From NCBI GenBank assembly GCA_029061605.1, contig JAIDRT010000008.1, positions 1-64,000 on the forward strand: 64,000 bases of DNA, read 5' to 3'. The notes beneath the pieces are model-generated. The model saw only the letters and a program-made list of their open reading frames with translations. It was not told the origin of the DNA and did no database searches. Source of the DNA: Clostridia bacterium. GTDB taxonomy: Bacteria > Bacillota > Clostridia > Christensenellales > UBA3700. Positions 15,817-24,574 of this stretch are shown piece after piece (the stretch's first letter is position 1; the number at the start of each line of letters is the position of its first letter). Both the position numbers and the translations under genes were made by a program.

Positions 15817-16803
15817 TTAAATTTTGAAATATCTTTGATTTTTGCTTGTTGGCTTATCAGGCTCGGTCATTCCCACAAGCCCTGCGTCAATTGCAGGATA
15901 CAGATAGTTCTTTCTAAAACTATCTTTTGATTTTAGATTAAGTTTTTCCATAAGTTCTTTTGCCGATTGCGGATAACTATCTATCACTTCAAGCAACGAG
16001 GCAATTTGATTATTGATATGATTAAAATGATTAGTCGTATCTTTGACAATGTCTTTAATTGCTTTATTGATAACGTCCAACATAAATATAATAAAACTAT
16101 TTGATTTACCTTGGCTAGTGGACGATAAAATTGCCTTATAATACTCTTCTTGATTATCTTTGATAATACTCTCTATAGGTATCCAAGCAAATATATCTTT
16201 CCAACTTGCAAGCAACGCTGTCTGCCAAAGTCTACCTGTTCTGCCATTACCGTCTCTAAAAGGATGGATAAATTCAAATTCATAATGAAATACGCTTGAT
16301 TTGATCAGCATATTGACTTTCGCGGTCTTAACCCATTCAAAAAGTTGATTAAGCAACGTAGGTACGATATCAGCCGAAGGCGCTATATGAATTACTTCTC
16401 CGTCTCCGTTATACACACCTACTTGTCCTGTTCTAAGTTGTCCTGCTTCTCCTACAAGATCTTTCATCATTACGCCGTGTACCTTGAGTAAATCTTTAAT
16501 TTTGTAAGGATCAACTTCTTTTAGTATCTTATACGCCTCGTTAGCATTTTTGACTGCCAGTATATCTTCTTGCGGTCCTATTACTCTTTTACCGTCGATT
16601 ACGTCCGTGACTTGTTCAATCGACAACGTATTATTTTCTATTGCAAGTGAAGAATGAATAGATTTGATTCTGCTCACTCTGCGCAGTCTAGGGAGTTTTT
16701 CAAGTCCGTTAACGCCGTTCAATTGCCCAAGCGTTTCCATAATTTGAGCAACCAAGTCTAACATTTCGTCTGTTAAGTCATAAGGCGGTATATATTTATC
16801 CAT
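15817..16803 (-). CDS. Fic domain protein (AMPylation-type transferase)
   Basis: 328-aa Fic protein. The core motif HPFRDGNGRTGR starts at H180. An N-terminal inhibitory motif (S/T)xxxE(G/N) is present as SLAIEN (residues 52-57), so this is a class II Fic that is normally held inactive by its own helix. A C-terminal winged-helix-like domain (about 260-328) follows. Fic enzymes usually transfer AMP to a target hydroxyl. The start is set by a leaderless promoter (16810-16838). Paired with a small XRE gene and bracketed by direct repeats, it may be a mobile toxin-like cassette. Confidence 0.92.
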   Translation of the reverse strand: MDKYIPPYDLTDEMLDLVAQIMETLGQLNGVNGLEKLPRLRRVSRIKSIHSSLAIENNTLSIEQVTDVIDGKRVIGPQEDILAVKNANEAYKILKEVDPYKIKDLLKVHGVMMKDLVGEAGQLRTGQVGVYNGDGEVIHIAPSADIVPTLLNQLFEWVKTAKVNMLIKSSVFHYEFEFIHPFRDGNGRTGRLWQTALLASWKDIFAWIPIESIIKDNQEEYYKAILSSTSQGKSNSFIIFMLDVINKAIKDIVKDTTNHFNHINNQIASLLEVIDSYPQSAKELMEKLNLKSKDSFRKNYLYPAIDAGLVGMTEPDKPTSKNQRYFKI

Positions 16804-16809
16804 ATAATC

Positions 16810-16838
16810 AGTATAAATATTATAAACAAAAAAGTCAA
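16810..16838 (-). promoter_or_regulatory. Leaderless promoter of fic
   Basis: TTGACT (16833-16838) and TATACT (16810-16815) on the minus strand, 17-bp spacer. The -10 box ends 6 nt before the ATG, placing the start of transcription on or next to the A of ATG. Confidence 0.78.
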
Positions 16839-16876
16839 TTATCTTACACGTTATCTTACACGTTATCTTGTATGTT
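16839..16876. repeat. Triple 12-bp tandem repeat and right copy of the flanking direct repeat
   Basis: TTATCTTACACG occurs twice (16839-16850, 16851-16862) and a third time as TTATCTTGTATG (16863-16874), directly abutting the fic -35 box. The segment 16852-16876 matches 15427-15450. It could be an iterated binding site or a recombination site. Confidence 0.72.
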
Positions 16877-16957
16877 AAATTTCGTCAAGTGTAGTTGATA
16901 GGTCTCAATCCACAATTAAATATAAATTGTTTTTTCCAACTAAATAATTTAAAAAAT

Positions 16958-17024
16958 ATTCTTTGACTGCAAACTTACACTTTAAACGAGCCATTCTAAG
17001 CAAAGCGAAAAGAAGTCAAAGAAT
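16958..17024 (-). terminator. Hairpin after the NUDIX gene
   Basis: ATTCTTTGACT (16958-16968) pairs with AGTCAAAGAAT (17014-17024). On the minus strand the stem is followed by ATTTTTT. The loop (CCATTCTAAGCAAAGCGAA) resembles the REP-like repeat family, so a repeat may have been recruited as terminator. Confidence 0.55.
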
Positions 17025-17027
17025 CCA

Positions 17028-17429
17028 CTAAAATTGTTTTTTGCTTAAATTGGATATGATATCATAATCTGCGGGCGCCCACTCTATACTCATAAGGTCT
17101 TTTGGCAAAAGCCATTTGGCGTCGATATGTTCGTTAAGGGAATAGCATTCTGATAAAGGTTGACAAAGATACGTATGCAAATTGACTATCACGTCGTCGT
17201 ATTCATAGGTCACGGACATAAACTCCTCGCCCACCTCAATATCGTAATTCATCTCTTCAAGAAGTTCTCTTTTGAGCGCTTGCTTGGGAGTTTCGCCCTG
17301 CTCTATTTTCCCGCCCGGAAACTCAAACTTAAACGCTACGGCTTTGTTTTTATTCTCTCCGCGCTTGACGGCTAAGATTCTTCCATATTTGACGATAATT
17401 GCGCCCACTACTTGCAAAGTTTTTTTCAT
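17028..17429 (-). CDS. NUDIX hydrolase, MutT-like
   Basis: 133-aa protein with the Nudix box GGKIEQGE...RELLEEMN near residues 37-59. The N-terminal VVGAIIVKYGRILAVKRGENK and Trp-containing C-terminal half (WLLPKDLMSIEWAPAD) resemble 8-oxo-dGTP or CTP pyrophosphohydrolases that sanitise the nucleotide pool. The C-terminal 'EWAPAD' segment is typical of that subgroup. It lies downstream of metH, separated by the hairpin element at 17497-17659. Confidence 0.9.
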   Translation of the reverse strand: MKKTLQVVGAIIVKYGRILAVKRGENKNKAVAFKFEFPGGKIEQGETPKQALKRELLEEMNYDIEVGEEFMSVTYEYDDVIVNLHTYLCQPLSECYSLNEHIDAKWLLPKDLMSIEWAPADYDIISNLSKKQF

Positions 17430-17496
17430 ATCATTTAACCTATATACTTATATATGTCCTTATTGGCAGTATCAACAGAATTGATAACCACACACT

Positions 17497-17659
17497 GTTG
17501 GGTGTTTAGGCAGATGAACAGCCAATAAAAAGAGAGATTTTTCGTTGAATGGCGGTTCGGCGAGCCGAGTCGTACTTGATGTACGATGAGCGTGAGACGG
17601 AGTGCCAGTCGGCGGAAAAGATACTTTTTAGTGCTGTTCAGCCTGACTAAACACCCAAC
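17497..17659. repeat. Long imperfect hairpin element, copy A
   Basis: The ends are inverted copies: GTTGGGTGTTTAG at 17497-17509 and CTAAACACCCAAC at 17647-17659. Pairing continues inward imperfectly for about 70 bp per arm. The apex is CGTACTTGATGTACG (17571-17585), at the exact centre. The metH stop codon (17628-17630) and its last nine codons lie in the right arm. Same architecture as 24408-24565 and 36450-36610. Confidence 0.8.
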
Positions 17660-20000
17660 TAGCATACTTTGCGCTGACGTTGGCGTCCTTGCAATACTTA
17701 TCTGCGCCGATTTGCTTTGCGTATTCTTCTGTCAGCACGGCTCCGCCGACCATAACTTTGCAATTCGGGCAATGCTCTTTGAGAAGTCGCACAGTCTCCT
17801 GCATATTCTCCACAGTCGTAGTCATAAGCGCCGACAGTCCGCAAAGTTTGATATCGTTGTCTCTCACAGCCTCAACGACTGTCATAGGCGGCACGTTTTT
17901 GCCAAGATCAAGCACCTTGTATCCATAATTTTCAAGCACAGTCTTGACGATATTCTTGCCGATATCGTGCACGTCGCCTTTGACTGTGGCAAGTACAATC
18001 TTGCCTTTCTCGGTATTTGTACCGGCAGGCAGATTTTTCTTAACGACGTCAAAACAAGCCTTAGCGCAGTCTGCCGACGCGATAAGTTGCGGCAAGAAAA
18101 TCTTTCCCTTTTCATAATTATCTCCCACCTTATTTAAAGCAGGTATCAAATAATCGTCAATGACTTGCAAAGCGTTGTGAGTTTTGAGCAATTCTGCCGT
18201 CAATGCGCTTGCTCTGTCAAGTCCCTTTTCTATGCAATAAAATATATCTTTTTCTCCGCCTGCGCCGTCGCTCTTTGCGGTATCTTTTTTGACGATCTGC
18301 GTACCCACGTAATCTGCGTACTTAGCGGTATACGCCATACAGTTCTTATCCTTGCAAGTCAGCACGTTGAAAGCGTCGACCGCCTGCATATTCTCTGGGA
18401 TATTTGGATTGAGTATCGGCAAATCTAGACCTGCCCGCATTGCCATAGTCAAAAACGCCGTGTTGATAATCTGTCTTGCGGGAAGTCCAAAAGAAATATT
18501 AGACACGCCTAGCACCGTCTTGATATTATATTTTCTCTTGAGTATCTCTATTGCTTTGAGAGTGTTCACAGCCTGCTCCGGCTCTGCGCTTACTGTCAGC
18601 GTAAGACAGTCTATATACACGTCCTCTTCTCTTATGCCAAAACTCTTTGCTCTCTCTATTATCTTCTCGGCAAGACGGATTCGCTCTTCAACCGTCTTTG
18701 GTATGCCGTTTTCGTCAATAGTCAAGCCTACGACGCTTGCGCCGTACTTTGCTACGATTGGCAAAATCGTTGACAAAGACTTCTCTTCGGCGTTGACGGA
18801 ATTGACTATAGGTTTGCCGTTGTAATATCTCAAAGCGCTCTCAATCGCCTCAGGCTTTCCGCAGTCGATTTGCAGCGGCGCATCCGTAAGGCTTTGGATA
18901 TACTTTACCATCTCAGTGAGCATTTGTTTTTCGTCAATTTGCGGAAGTCCTGCGTTGACGTCCAATATCTCTGCGCCTGCCTCGACTTGCTCTATAGTCT
19001 GATTTGCGATATAATCAAAATCCCTGTCGATAAGCGCCTGTTTCATAGCCTTTTTGCCGGTTGGATTTATTCTTTCGCCAATGACCTTTACGCCGTCAAT
19101 ATACACGACTTTTGTTGAACTGCACACCGCCGTATTATATTTTCTGTTTCGCTTACCAATCTTTTTAGATTTGCGAAGTTCGTCAAGTTTTGCAATATAC
19201 TCTGGAGTAGTGCCGCAGCAGCCGCCAAGAATGCTCACGCCCATATCGACGTACTTTTCGTATAAACTTGCAAATTCTTCAGCAGTCACAGGATAGTTCA
19301 TTTCGCTGTCGGGGAGCCCCGCATTGGCTTGAATGATCACAGGCAAGTCGGTATTGTCGACAAGTCTTTGCATAATCGGCAAGAGTTGCTCAGGCCCCAA
19401 CGAACAGTTGATACCCAAAGCGTCCGCCCAGGCGCTTGCAGTAATGGCAAACGCCTCTACGCTACATCCTGTAAAAGTACGTCCGCTCTCGTCAAAAGTC
19501 ATACTTGCAATGACAGGCAAATCGCAGTTTTCCTTGACTGCAAGCAATGCCGCTTTGAGTTCGTACAAATCGCTCATAGTCTCAATGATTATTAAGTCTG
19601 CTCCGTCTTTTCCCGCAATTACCTGCTCTTTAAAAAGATCGTACGCCTCGTCAAAAGTCATACTGCCAAGCGGCTCTATGAGCGCGCCTGTCGGACCTAA
19701 ATCCAACGCCACGAGTTTATCTCCCGCAGCCTTTCTTGCAATCTCAACACCTGCCTTGATAAGTCTGTCTACTTCCTCTTTACTTCCCAACTTTTTGCGA
19801 TTTGCGCCAAATGTATTCGCCGAAATAACGTCGCTGCCGCTGTCGGCGTATTCTTTGCAAACGGAATAAATCAACTGCGGATTTTCCACGTTGAGTCTTT
19901 CAGGTATTGCTCCGCCTTCAAGTCCTCTCTTTTGAAGTTGAGTACCCAAAGCGCCGTCAAACAATACTATTGAATTTTTGATAAGGTCGTTGAATTTCAT
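17628..20000 (-). CDS. metH: Cobalamin-dependent methionine synthase, lacking the reactivation domain
   Basis: Transfers the methyl group of 5-methyltetrahydrofolate to homocysteine through cobalamin. The 790-aa protein has the homocysteine-binding barrel (1-285, zinc ligands in GGCCGT), the folate-binding barrel (about 315-580, VIGERINPTGKKAM), and the B12 cap and Rossmann domains (about 590-788, with GDVHDIGKN giving the axial histidine). The C-terminal AdoMet reactivation domain of the E. coli enzyme is missing and supplied by the next gene (20152-20802). The last residues are encoded inside hairpin element A. Confidence 0.96.
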   Translation of the reverse strand: MKFNDLIKNSIVLFDGALGTQLQKRGLEGGAIPERLNVENPQLIYSVCKEYADSGSDVISANTFGANRKKLGSKEEVDRLIKAGVEIARKAAGDKLVALDLGPTGALIEPLGSMTFDEAYDLFKEQVIAGKDGADLIIIETMSDLYELKAALLAVKENCDLPVIASMTFDESGRTFTGCSVEAFAITASAWADALGINCSLGPEQLLPIMQRLVDNTDLPVIIQANAGLPDSEMNYPVTAEEFASLYEKYVDMGVSILGGCCGTTPEYIAKLDELRKSKKIGKRNRKYNTAVCSSTKVVYIDGVKVIGERINPTGKKAMKQALIDRDFDYIANQTIEQVEAGAEILDVNAGLPQIDEKQMLTEMVKYIQSLTDAPLQIDCGKPEAIESALRYYNGKPIVNSVNAEEKSLSTILPIVAKYGASVVGLTIDENGIPKTVEERIRLAEKIIERAKSFGIREEDVYIDCLTLTVSAEPEQAVNTLKAIEILKRKYNIKTVLGVSNISFGLPARQIINTAFLTMAMRAGLDLPILNPNIPENMQAVDAFNVLTCKDKNCMAYTAKYADYVGTQIVKKDTAKSDGAGGEKDIFYCIEKGLDRASALTAELLKTHNALQVIDDYLIPALNKVGDNYEKGKIFLPQLIASADCAKACFDVVKKNLPAGTNTEKGKIVLATVKGDVHDIGKNIVKTVLENYGYKVLDLGKNVPPMTVVEAVRDNDIKLCGLSALMTTTVENMQETVRLLKEHCPNCKVMVGGAVLTEEYAKQIGADKYCKDANVSAKYASWVFSQAEQH

Positions 20001-20035
20001 ACAGTTCCTTTTTACTGAGTTATCATTGAATTTAT

Positions 20036-20152
20036 TTCGTCATTTCTACCATAGCCTCTATCTTATCATCTCGACAGCAGCCTCTGTTTGTCATTTCGAT
20101 TGCAACATATATTCCGTCATTTCGACCGCAACGCAGTGAAGTGGAGAAATCT
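20036..20152. repeat. REP-like hairpins between metH and its activator gene
   Basis: One full copy at 20116-20152 (GTCATTTCGACCGC ... GTGGAGAAATC) and several decayed ones (near 20038, 20066, 20090) fill the 151-bp gap. The full copy reaches the stop codon of the upstream gene. Confidence 0.72.
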
Positions 20153-20802
20153 CATCCTTTTCTATATGCGCAACCCACGTTGCCGCAATTTTCGCATTTG
20201 CCTGCGCACCTTCTTGATTGCGTTTTATCTACTGCGCTTTCCTTTATGCCGATAATAGCCGTAACAGACTTCTGCGGCGTCATCATAAAACTGTCTTCGT
20301 TGATAAACACGCCAATGCGCTTTTGCATCTCAAGCAACCTGACAAAGTCCTTTTGTTGCGACAGCGGAAAGTCGCCGTATCCGCAAGAAAATCTCCAAGT
20401 CAACTGCTTGGCATTTTGTCTTTGAAGTTCTTCGCACAAGTCGTCGCAATAACTCTCTATTGCGCATATGCTTGCGCTGTCGACCATCACGCCCAGCAAG
20501 GGATTTTCATTCATCAACTTGTTGACAGTTTTTTCTATCTCAAATCCCACCGTTGCGCCGAGAATATAGACCTCGTTGCAATCCTCAAGATGACTTGCAA
20601 TATCATTTCCCTGCAAGGTCATATTTGCGCCTTTGAGAGACAGCGGCTCTTTGACTAGCGAATACTTCTTGATTACACTTCTTGGAGTAATCTTTTCAAG
20701 ACAAATGGATATAGCAAGGTCTATATTGCGTTCTATATTCTCGCCGTACTGCTGACCTCTATATCCAAGATATCTCAAAAGTTCGCTCTTCTCTATCTTC
20801 AT
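20152..20802 (-). CDS. Methionine synthase reactivation-domain protein
   Basis: 216-aa free-standing version of the AdoMet-binding activation domain of MetH, as found in many Clostridia and Thermotoga. It would reductively remethylate oxidised cob(II)alamin on MetH. Recognisable segments: ELLRYLGYRGQ, VYILGATVGFEIEKTVNKL, the RFSCGYGDFPLSQQKDFVRLL motif, and a Cys-rich C-terminus (CAGKCENCGNVGC). It starts 10 bp after metF and precedes metH, so all three act as one methionine module. Confidence 0.9.
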   Translation of the reverse strand: MKIEKSELLRYLGYRGQQYGENIERNIDLAISICLEKITPRSVIKKYSLVKEPLSLKGANMTLQGNDIASHLEDCNEVYILGATVGFEIEKTVNKLMNENPLLGVMVDSASICAIESYCDDLCEELQRQNAKQLTWRFSCGYGDFPLSQQKDFVRLLEMQKRIGVFINEDSFMMTPQKSVTAIIGIKESAVDKTQSRRCAGKCENCGNVGCAYRKG

Positions 20803-20812
20803 AAATGCACGC

Positions 20813-21688
20813 TTATTTCACGCCGTTGAGTTTGTCGATTATTGGTTTGATATTTTCAGTAATTCTTCTTGCGACGTAGGCGTTGTTCATAATATAAAGG
20901 TGTATGCCGTCCACACCGCTTGAGAGCAAGTCGACGATTTGGTCGGTAGCGTACGCGATACCCGCCTCCATAAGCGCCTCTGGGTCGTCAGCAAACTTGC
21001 TATACATACGCGAAATCTTTGCAGGAAGTTTTGCCGCCGTTGTCTTGACTATTCCGCCGAATTGCGACGCTCTTACAAGCGGCATAATGCCCGCTTGAAT
21101 AGGAACGTCAATACCTGCCAAGCGCACCATATCAAGATATTTGAGATAATCGTCGTTGTCAAAGAAGAGTTGCGAATTGAGGTGCGACACGCCTTTGTCA
21201 ACCTTGATTTTAAGATTGCGAATATCTTCAACAATATTTGCGCTTTCGGGGTGTCCTTCGGGATAGCAAGCGCCTGCCACGTCCATATCGCTGTTTTGCT
21301 TGATAAATTCCGTCAACTGGCTTGCGTACTGAAAGTCGCTCTTGACTTCGCCCTCTATTCTGTCGCCTCGCAAAGCAAGCACGTTTTGCACGCCTATATC
21401 CACAAGTCCCTGCAAAGCATTTGCTACTTCTTGCTTAGTGGAATTTATGCAAGTGAGGTGCGCAAGAGGCTCAATGCCGTATTCGTCTTTGACGATTTGA
21501 GCAATCTCTTTTGTGCGGGAGTTCTTGCTGCCGCCCGCGCTGTAAGTGATAGAAATATAATCAGGACTGACGTCCTTGAGTTCTGACAGTGTCTTATATA
21601 TCTTACTTATGTCGTCATTTACCTTTGGGGGGAAAATCTCAAAGGAATATACGACTTTTTTTTGTTTAAACAACTCGCTTATCTTCAT
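20813..21688 (-). CDS. metF: Methylenetetrahydrofolate reductase
   Basis: 291-aa flavin TIM-barrel enzyme reducing 5,10-methylene-THF to 5-methyl-THF, the methyl donor used by the downstream MetH. Typical segments: YSFEIFPPK at the N-terminus, SITYSAGG, LTCINSTKQE, LALRGDR and VDGIHLYIMN near the C-terminus. First gene of the metF-activator-metH set. No SAM riboswitch is apparent upstream. Confidence 0.95.
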   Translation of the reverse strand: MKISELFKQKKVVYSFEIFPPKVNDDISKIYKTLSELKDVSPDYISITYSAGGSKNSRTKEIAQIVKDEYGIEPLAHLTCINSTKQEVANALQGLVDIGVQNVLALRGDRIEGEVKSDFQYASQLTEFIKQNSDMDVAGACYPEGHPESANIVEDIRNLKIKVDKGVSHLNSQLFFDNDDYLKYLDMVRLAGIDVPIQAGIMPLVRASQFGGIVKTTAAKLPAKISRMYSKFADDPEALMEAGIAYATDQIVDLLSSGVDGIHLYIMNNAYVARRITENIKPIIDKLNGVK

Positions 21689-21823
21689 ATTGTGTCTCCA
21701 AATCTCTCATTTGAACTAATTTTAGCACAAATCAACAAAATACACTACTTTTTGAATATATTTTATTTAAAATTTTAATTAGGGAAAATGCCCCTGCGGC
21801 AATGCCAAAATGACGCAATTTTA

Positions 21824-21852
21824 TTGACAAATATATTAAGGGGATATATTAT
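21824..21852 (+). promoter_or_regulatory. Sigma-A promoter of leuS
   Basis: TTGACA (21824-21829), 17-bp spacer, TATTAT (21847-21852), 33 bp before the leuS start. The short leader leaves no space for a T-box. Confidence 0.75.
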
Positions 21853-21885
21853 ATATATAATAATTTATATAATTTTGGAGAGGCT

Positions 21886-24321
21886 ATGGATTTTAAAGGC
21901 ATCGAACAAAAGTGGCAAAAGAAATGGACTGATACCAAACTCTATTCCTTTGATAAGTCAAAAATCAAAGACAAATATTACGTATTGGAGATGTTCTCCT
22001 ACCCTTCGGGCGCAAAACTTCACGCAGGTCATTGGTACAACTACGGACCGTCAGACAGTTACGCTCGCTTTATGAGAATGAACGGCAAAGAGGTATTCCA
22101 GCCTATGGGCTTTGACGCCTTTGGATTACCTGCGGAAAATTACGCAATCAAGTCGGGTATCCACCCTCAAGACAGCACGCTCAAAAACATAGACACAATG
22201 GAAAAACAACTCAAGGCTATGGGCGCGTCGTTCGATTGGGACTATGAGATAAAGACCTGTATGCCTGATTACTATAAGTGGACGCAGTGGATATTCTTGC
22301 AACTATACAAGAACGGACTTGCGTATCGCAAAGAGGCGCCTGTCAACTGGTGCCCTTCTTGCAACACCGTGCTTGCCAACGAGCAAGTCGTCGACGGCGC
22401 TTGCGAGAGATGTCAGACTACTGTCATAAGAAAAAACCTTACGCAGTGGTTCTTCAAAATAACCAAGTATGCCGAAGAACTTTTGCAAGGTCTTGACACG
22501 ATAGATTGGCCGGAAAAGACTAAGGCTATGCAACGCAACTGGATAGGCAAATCCACAGGCGGCGAGATAGAATTCAAGTGCGAGAGCGGAGATACCTTCA
22601 GCGTATTTACCACGAGAGCCGACACGGTATTCGGCGTATCATACGTCATACTTGCCCCCGAGCATCCGCTTGTAGATAAAATCACTACCCAAGAGCAACT
22701 CGCTCAAGTAAAAGCCTATAAAGAAAATTGCGCAAAGATATCCGAGATTGACAGAATGTCGACCACGAGAGAAAAGACAGGCGCATTCACAGGCGCATAC
22801 TGTATCAATCCAGTCAACGGCGAAAGAGTGCCTATCTGGATAGGCGATTACGTACTCTACTCCTACGGCACAGGCGCAGTAATGGGCGTTGCGGCGCACG
22901 ACGAAAGAGACTATGACTTTGCAAAGAAATTTGGCTTGCAGATACGCAGAGTTATCAAGTCCAAAGACGGCTCTGACGACACTCTTCCCTATTGCGAATA
23001 CGGCGTGATATGCAACACCAATACGCAATTTGACGGAATGACTTCAGAAGAAGGCAAAGTTGCGATAGTCAAATGGCTTGAGGGCAAAAAGCAAGGACAA
23101 CTCAAGACCAACTACAGACTGCGCGACTGGCTTATCTCACGTCAAAGATATTGGGGCGCGCCGATACCTATAGTATATTGCGACAAGTGCGGAGAAGTAG
23201 CCGTACCTGAAAAGGATCTGCCGGTATCACTCCCCTACAACGTGGAATTCAAGCCCAACGGCAAGTCTCCTCTTGCAAGTTGCGAAGAATTTATGAATAC
23301 GACCTGCCCCAAGTGCGGCGGCAAGGCGAGAAGAGACCCCGACACAATGGACACCTTCGTATGCTCGAGTTGGTATTATTTGAGATACCCCGACGCTCAC
23401 AACGACAAGATGGCATTTGACCCAGAGATTATCAACAAAATGCTGCCTGTCGACAAGTATATCGGCGGCGCAGAACACGCTTGTATGCACTTGCTGTACG
23501 CGCGTTTCTTCACAAAGGCTTTGAGAGATATGGGCTACCTCAAATTCGACGAGCCTTTCAAGTCGCTGGTGCATCAAGGCACTATACTCGGTCCCGACGG
23601 CTTTAAGATGTCCAAGTCAAGAGGCAATATAATATCCCCTGACGACTATGTCAGCAAATTCGGCTCCGACGCATTCAGACTGTACCTTATGTTTGGTTTC
23701 AGTTATATTGAGGGCGGTCCTTGGAGCGCAAACGGTATGGAATCTATCGTCAAATTCCTTGAGAGAGTAGAAAGAATCGTCGACAAAGCCATATCGCTTA
23801 ACAACAAGAACGAGAATATGGGCGCTAATGAAAAGGCTCTCAATTACACCCGCAACTACACTATCAAGCGAGTAAGCGAAGATATGAAAGCCTTCTCTTT
23901 CAACACTGCTGTCGCAAGAATTATGGAGTACGTCAACGACTTGTATAAATATGACAACTTAGGCGGCGAGAAAAACGCAAGTTTCTTCAAGGCCTGCATA
24001 AGCGACTTGATTTTGTTGCTCGCTCCCCTCGTACCGCATATTGCCGAAGAACTCAACGAGAAGATGGGCGGTAAATACTCCGTATTTGATATGACCTACC
24101 CTGTATGCGACGAAAAGGCTCTAATCAAGGACGAGTACGAACTTGCTGTGCAAGTCAACAGCCGTATGAAAGCAAAGATAGTCGTGCCAAGCGACGCCGA
24201 CAACAAGGCGATAGAAAATATCGCAATGCAAAACGATGCGATAAAGAGCGCAATAGATAATATGCAAGTCGTCAAAGTAATCGTAATACCCAAGAGACTT
24301 GTCAATATAGTCTGCAAATAA
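21886..24321 (+). CDS. leuS: Leucyl-tRNA synthetase
   Basis: 811-aa class I synthetase that charges tRNA-Leu. The HIGH-type signature is HAGHW near residue 45 in the bacterial motif [16 protein letters not shown] appears as FKMSKSRGN near 580. The CP1 editing domain (about 225-415, with [13 protein letters not shown]) and two zinc-type Cys clusters (CPSC, CERC; CDKC, CPKC) are present. GGAGAGG precedes the ATG. Unlike many Clostridial leuS genes there is no T-box leader. Confidence 0.97.
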   Translation: MDFKGIEQKWQKKWTDTKLYSFDKSKIKDKYYVLEMFSYPSGAKLHAGHWYNYGPSDSYARFMRMNGKEVFQPMGFDAFGLPAENYAIKSGIHPQDSTLKNIDTMEKQLKAMGASFDWDYEIKTCMPDYYKWTQWIFLQLYKNGLAYRKEAPVNWCPSCNTVLANEQVVDGACERCQTTVIRKNLTQWFFKITKYAEELLQGLDTIDWPEKTKAMQRNWIGKSTGGEIEFKCESGDTFSVFTTRADTVFGVSYVILAPEHPLVDKITTQEQLAQVKAYKENCAKISEIDRMSTTREKTGAFTGAYCINPVNGERVPIWIGDYVLYSYGTGAVMGVAAHDERDYDFAKKFGLQIRRVIKSKDGSDDTLPYCEYGVICNTNTQFDGMTSEEGKVAIVKWLEGKKQGQLKTNYRLRDWLISRQRYWGAPIPIVYCDKCGEVAVPEKDLPVSLPYNVEFKPNGKSPLASCEEFMNTTCPKCGGKARRDPDTMDTFVCSSWYYLRYPDAHNDKMAFDPEIINKMLPVDKYIGGAEHACMHLLYARFFTKALRDMGYLKFDEPFKSLVHQGTILGPDGFKMSKSRGNIISPDDYVSKFGSDAFRLYLMFGFSYIEGGPWSANGMESIVKFLERVERIVDKAISLNNKNENMGANEKALNYTRNYTIKRVSEDMKAFSFNTAVARIMEYVNDLYKYDNLGGEKNASFFKACISDLILLLAPLVPHIAEELNEKMGGKYSVFDMTYPVCDEKALIKDEYELAVQVNSRMKAKIVVPSDADNKAIENIAMQNDAIKSAIDNMQVVKVIVIPKRLVNIVCK

Positions 24322-24407
24322 ATTATTAGTGGCTAAAATTAAGTAAGCGTGAGAAAAATTGCTAGCAAGGTTATCGCTCTTACTAAATATAAAAGAATAA
24401 AATTTTA

Positions 24408-24565
24408 GAGGTTTGAATTAAGTGAACGTGAGCGAAATTGCGTAAGCGATTTACGTGATAAGGAGAATACGCATTGCAGGCGTACTGTACGTACGTCAAA
24501 ATGCGTAGACGAACTTAGCGCATAAATCGATAGCAAGATTGCCACGAGAAATTAATGAGAACCTC
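24408..24565. repeat. Long imperfect hairpin element, copy C, before serS
   Basis: GAGGTT at 24408-24413 is mirrored by AACCTC at 24560-24565, with imperfect pairing of arms about 70 bp long and the apex CGTACTGTACGTACG at 24481-24495. The right end stops one base before the serS ribosome binding site (GGAGG at 24566-24570). A partial relative of the left arm (TTAAGTAAGCGTGAG) precedes it near 24340. Confidence 0.75.
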
Positions 24566-24574
24566 GGAGGAAAT

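Noticed and set aside
16839..16876. CRISPR-like array
   Set aside because: The 12-bp units are contiguous without spacers and only three in number.
17497..17659. Integron attC site
   Set aside because: The ends read GTTGGG...CCCAAC, the opposite order to attC (RYYYAAC...GTTRRRY), and the other two hairpins do not keep the core boxes.
17435..17665. Small frames within and next to hairpin A
   Set aside because: They are created by the inverted repeat and have no ribosome binding site.
21689..21780. SAM riboswitch before metF
   Set aside because: No S-box conserved segments and only AT-rich sequence upstream.
21689..21885. T-box leader for leuS
   Set aside because: No AGGGTGG-type antiterminator box, no specifier stem, and the promoter lies only about 33 bp from the start codon. 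The same holds for serS and alaS.
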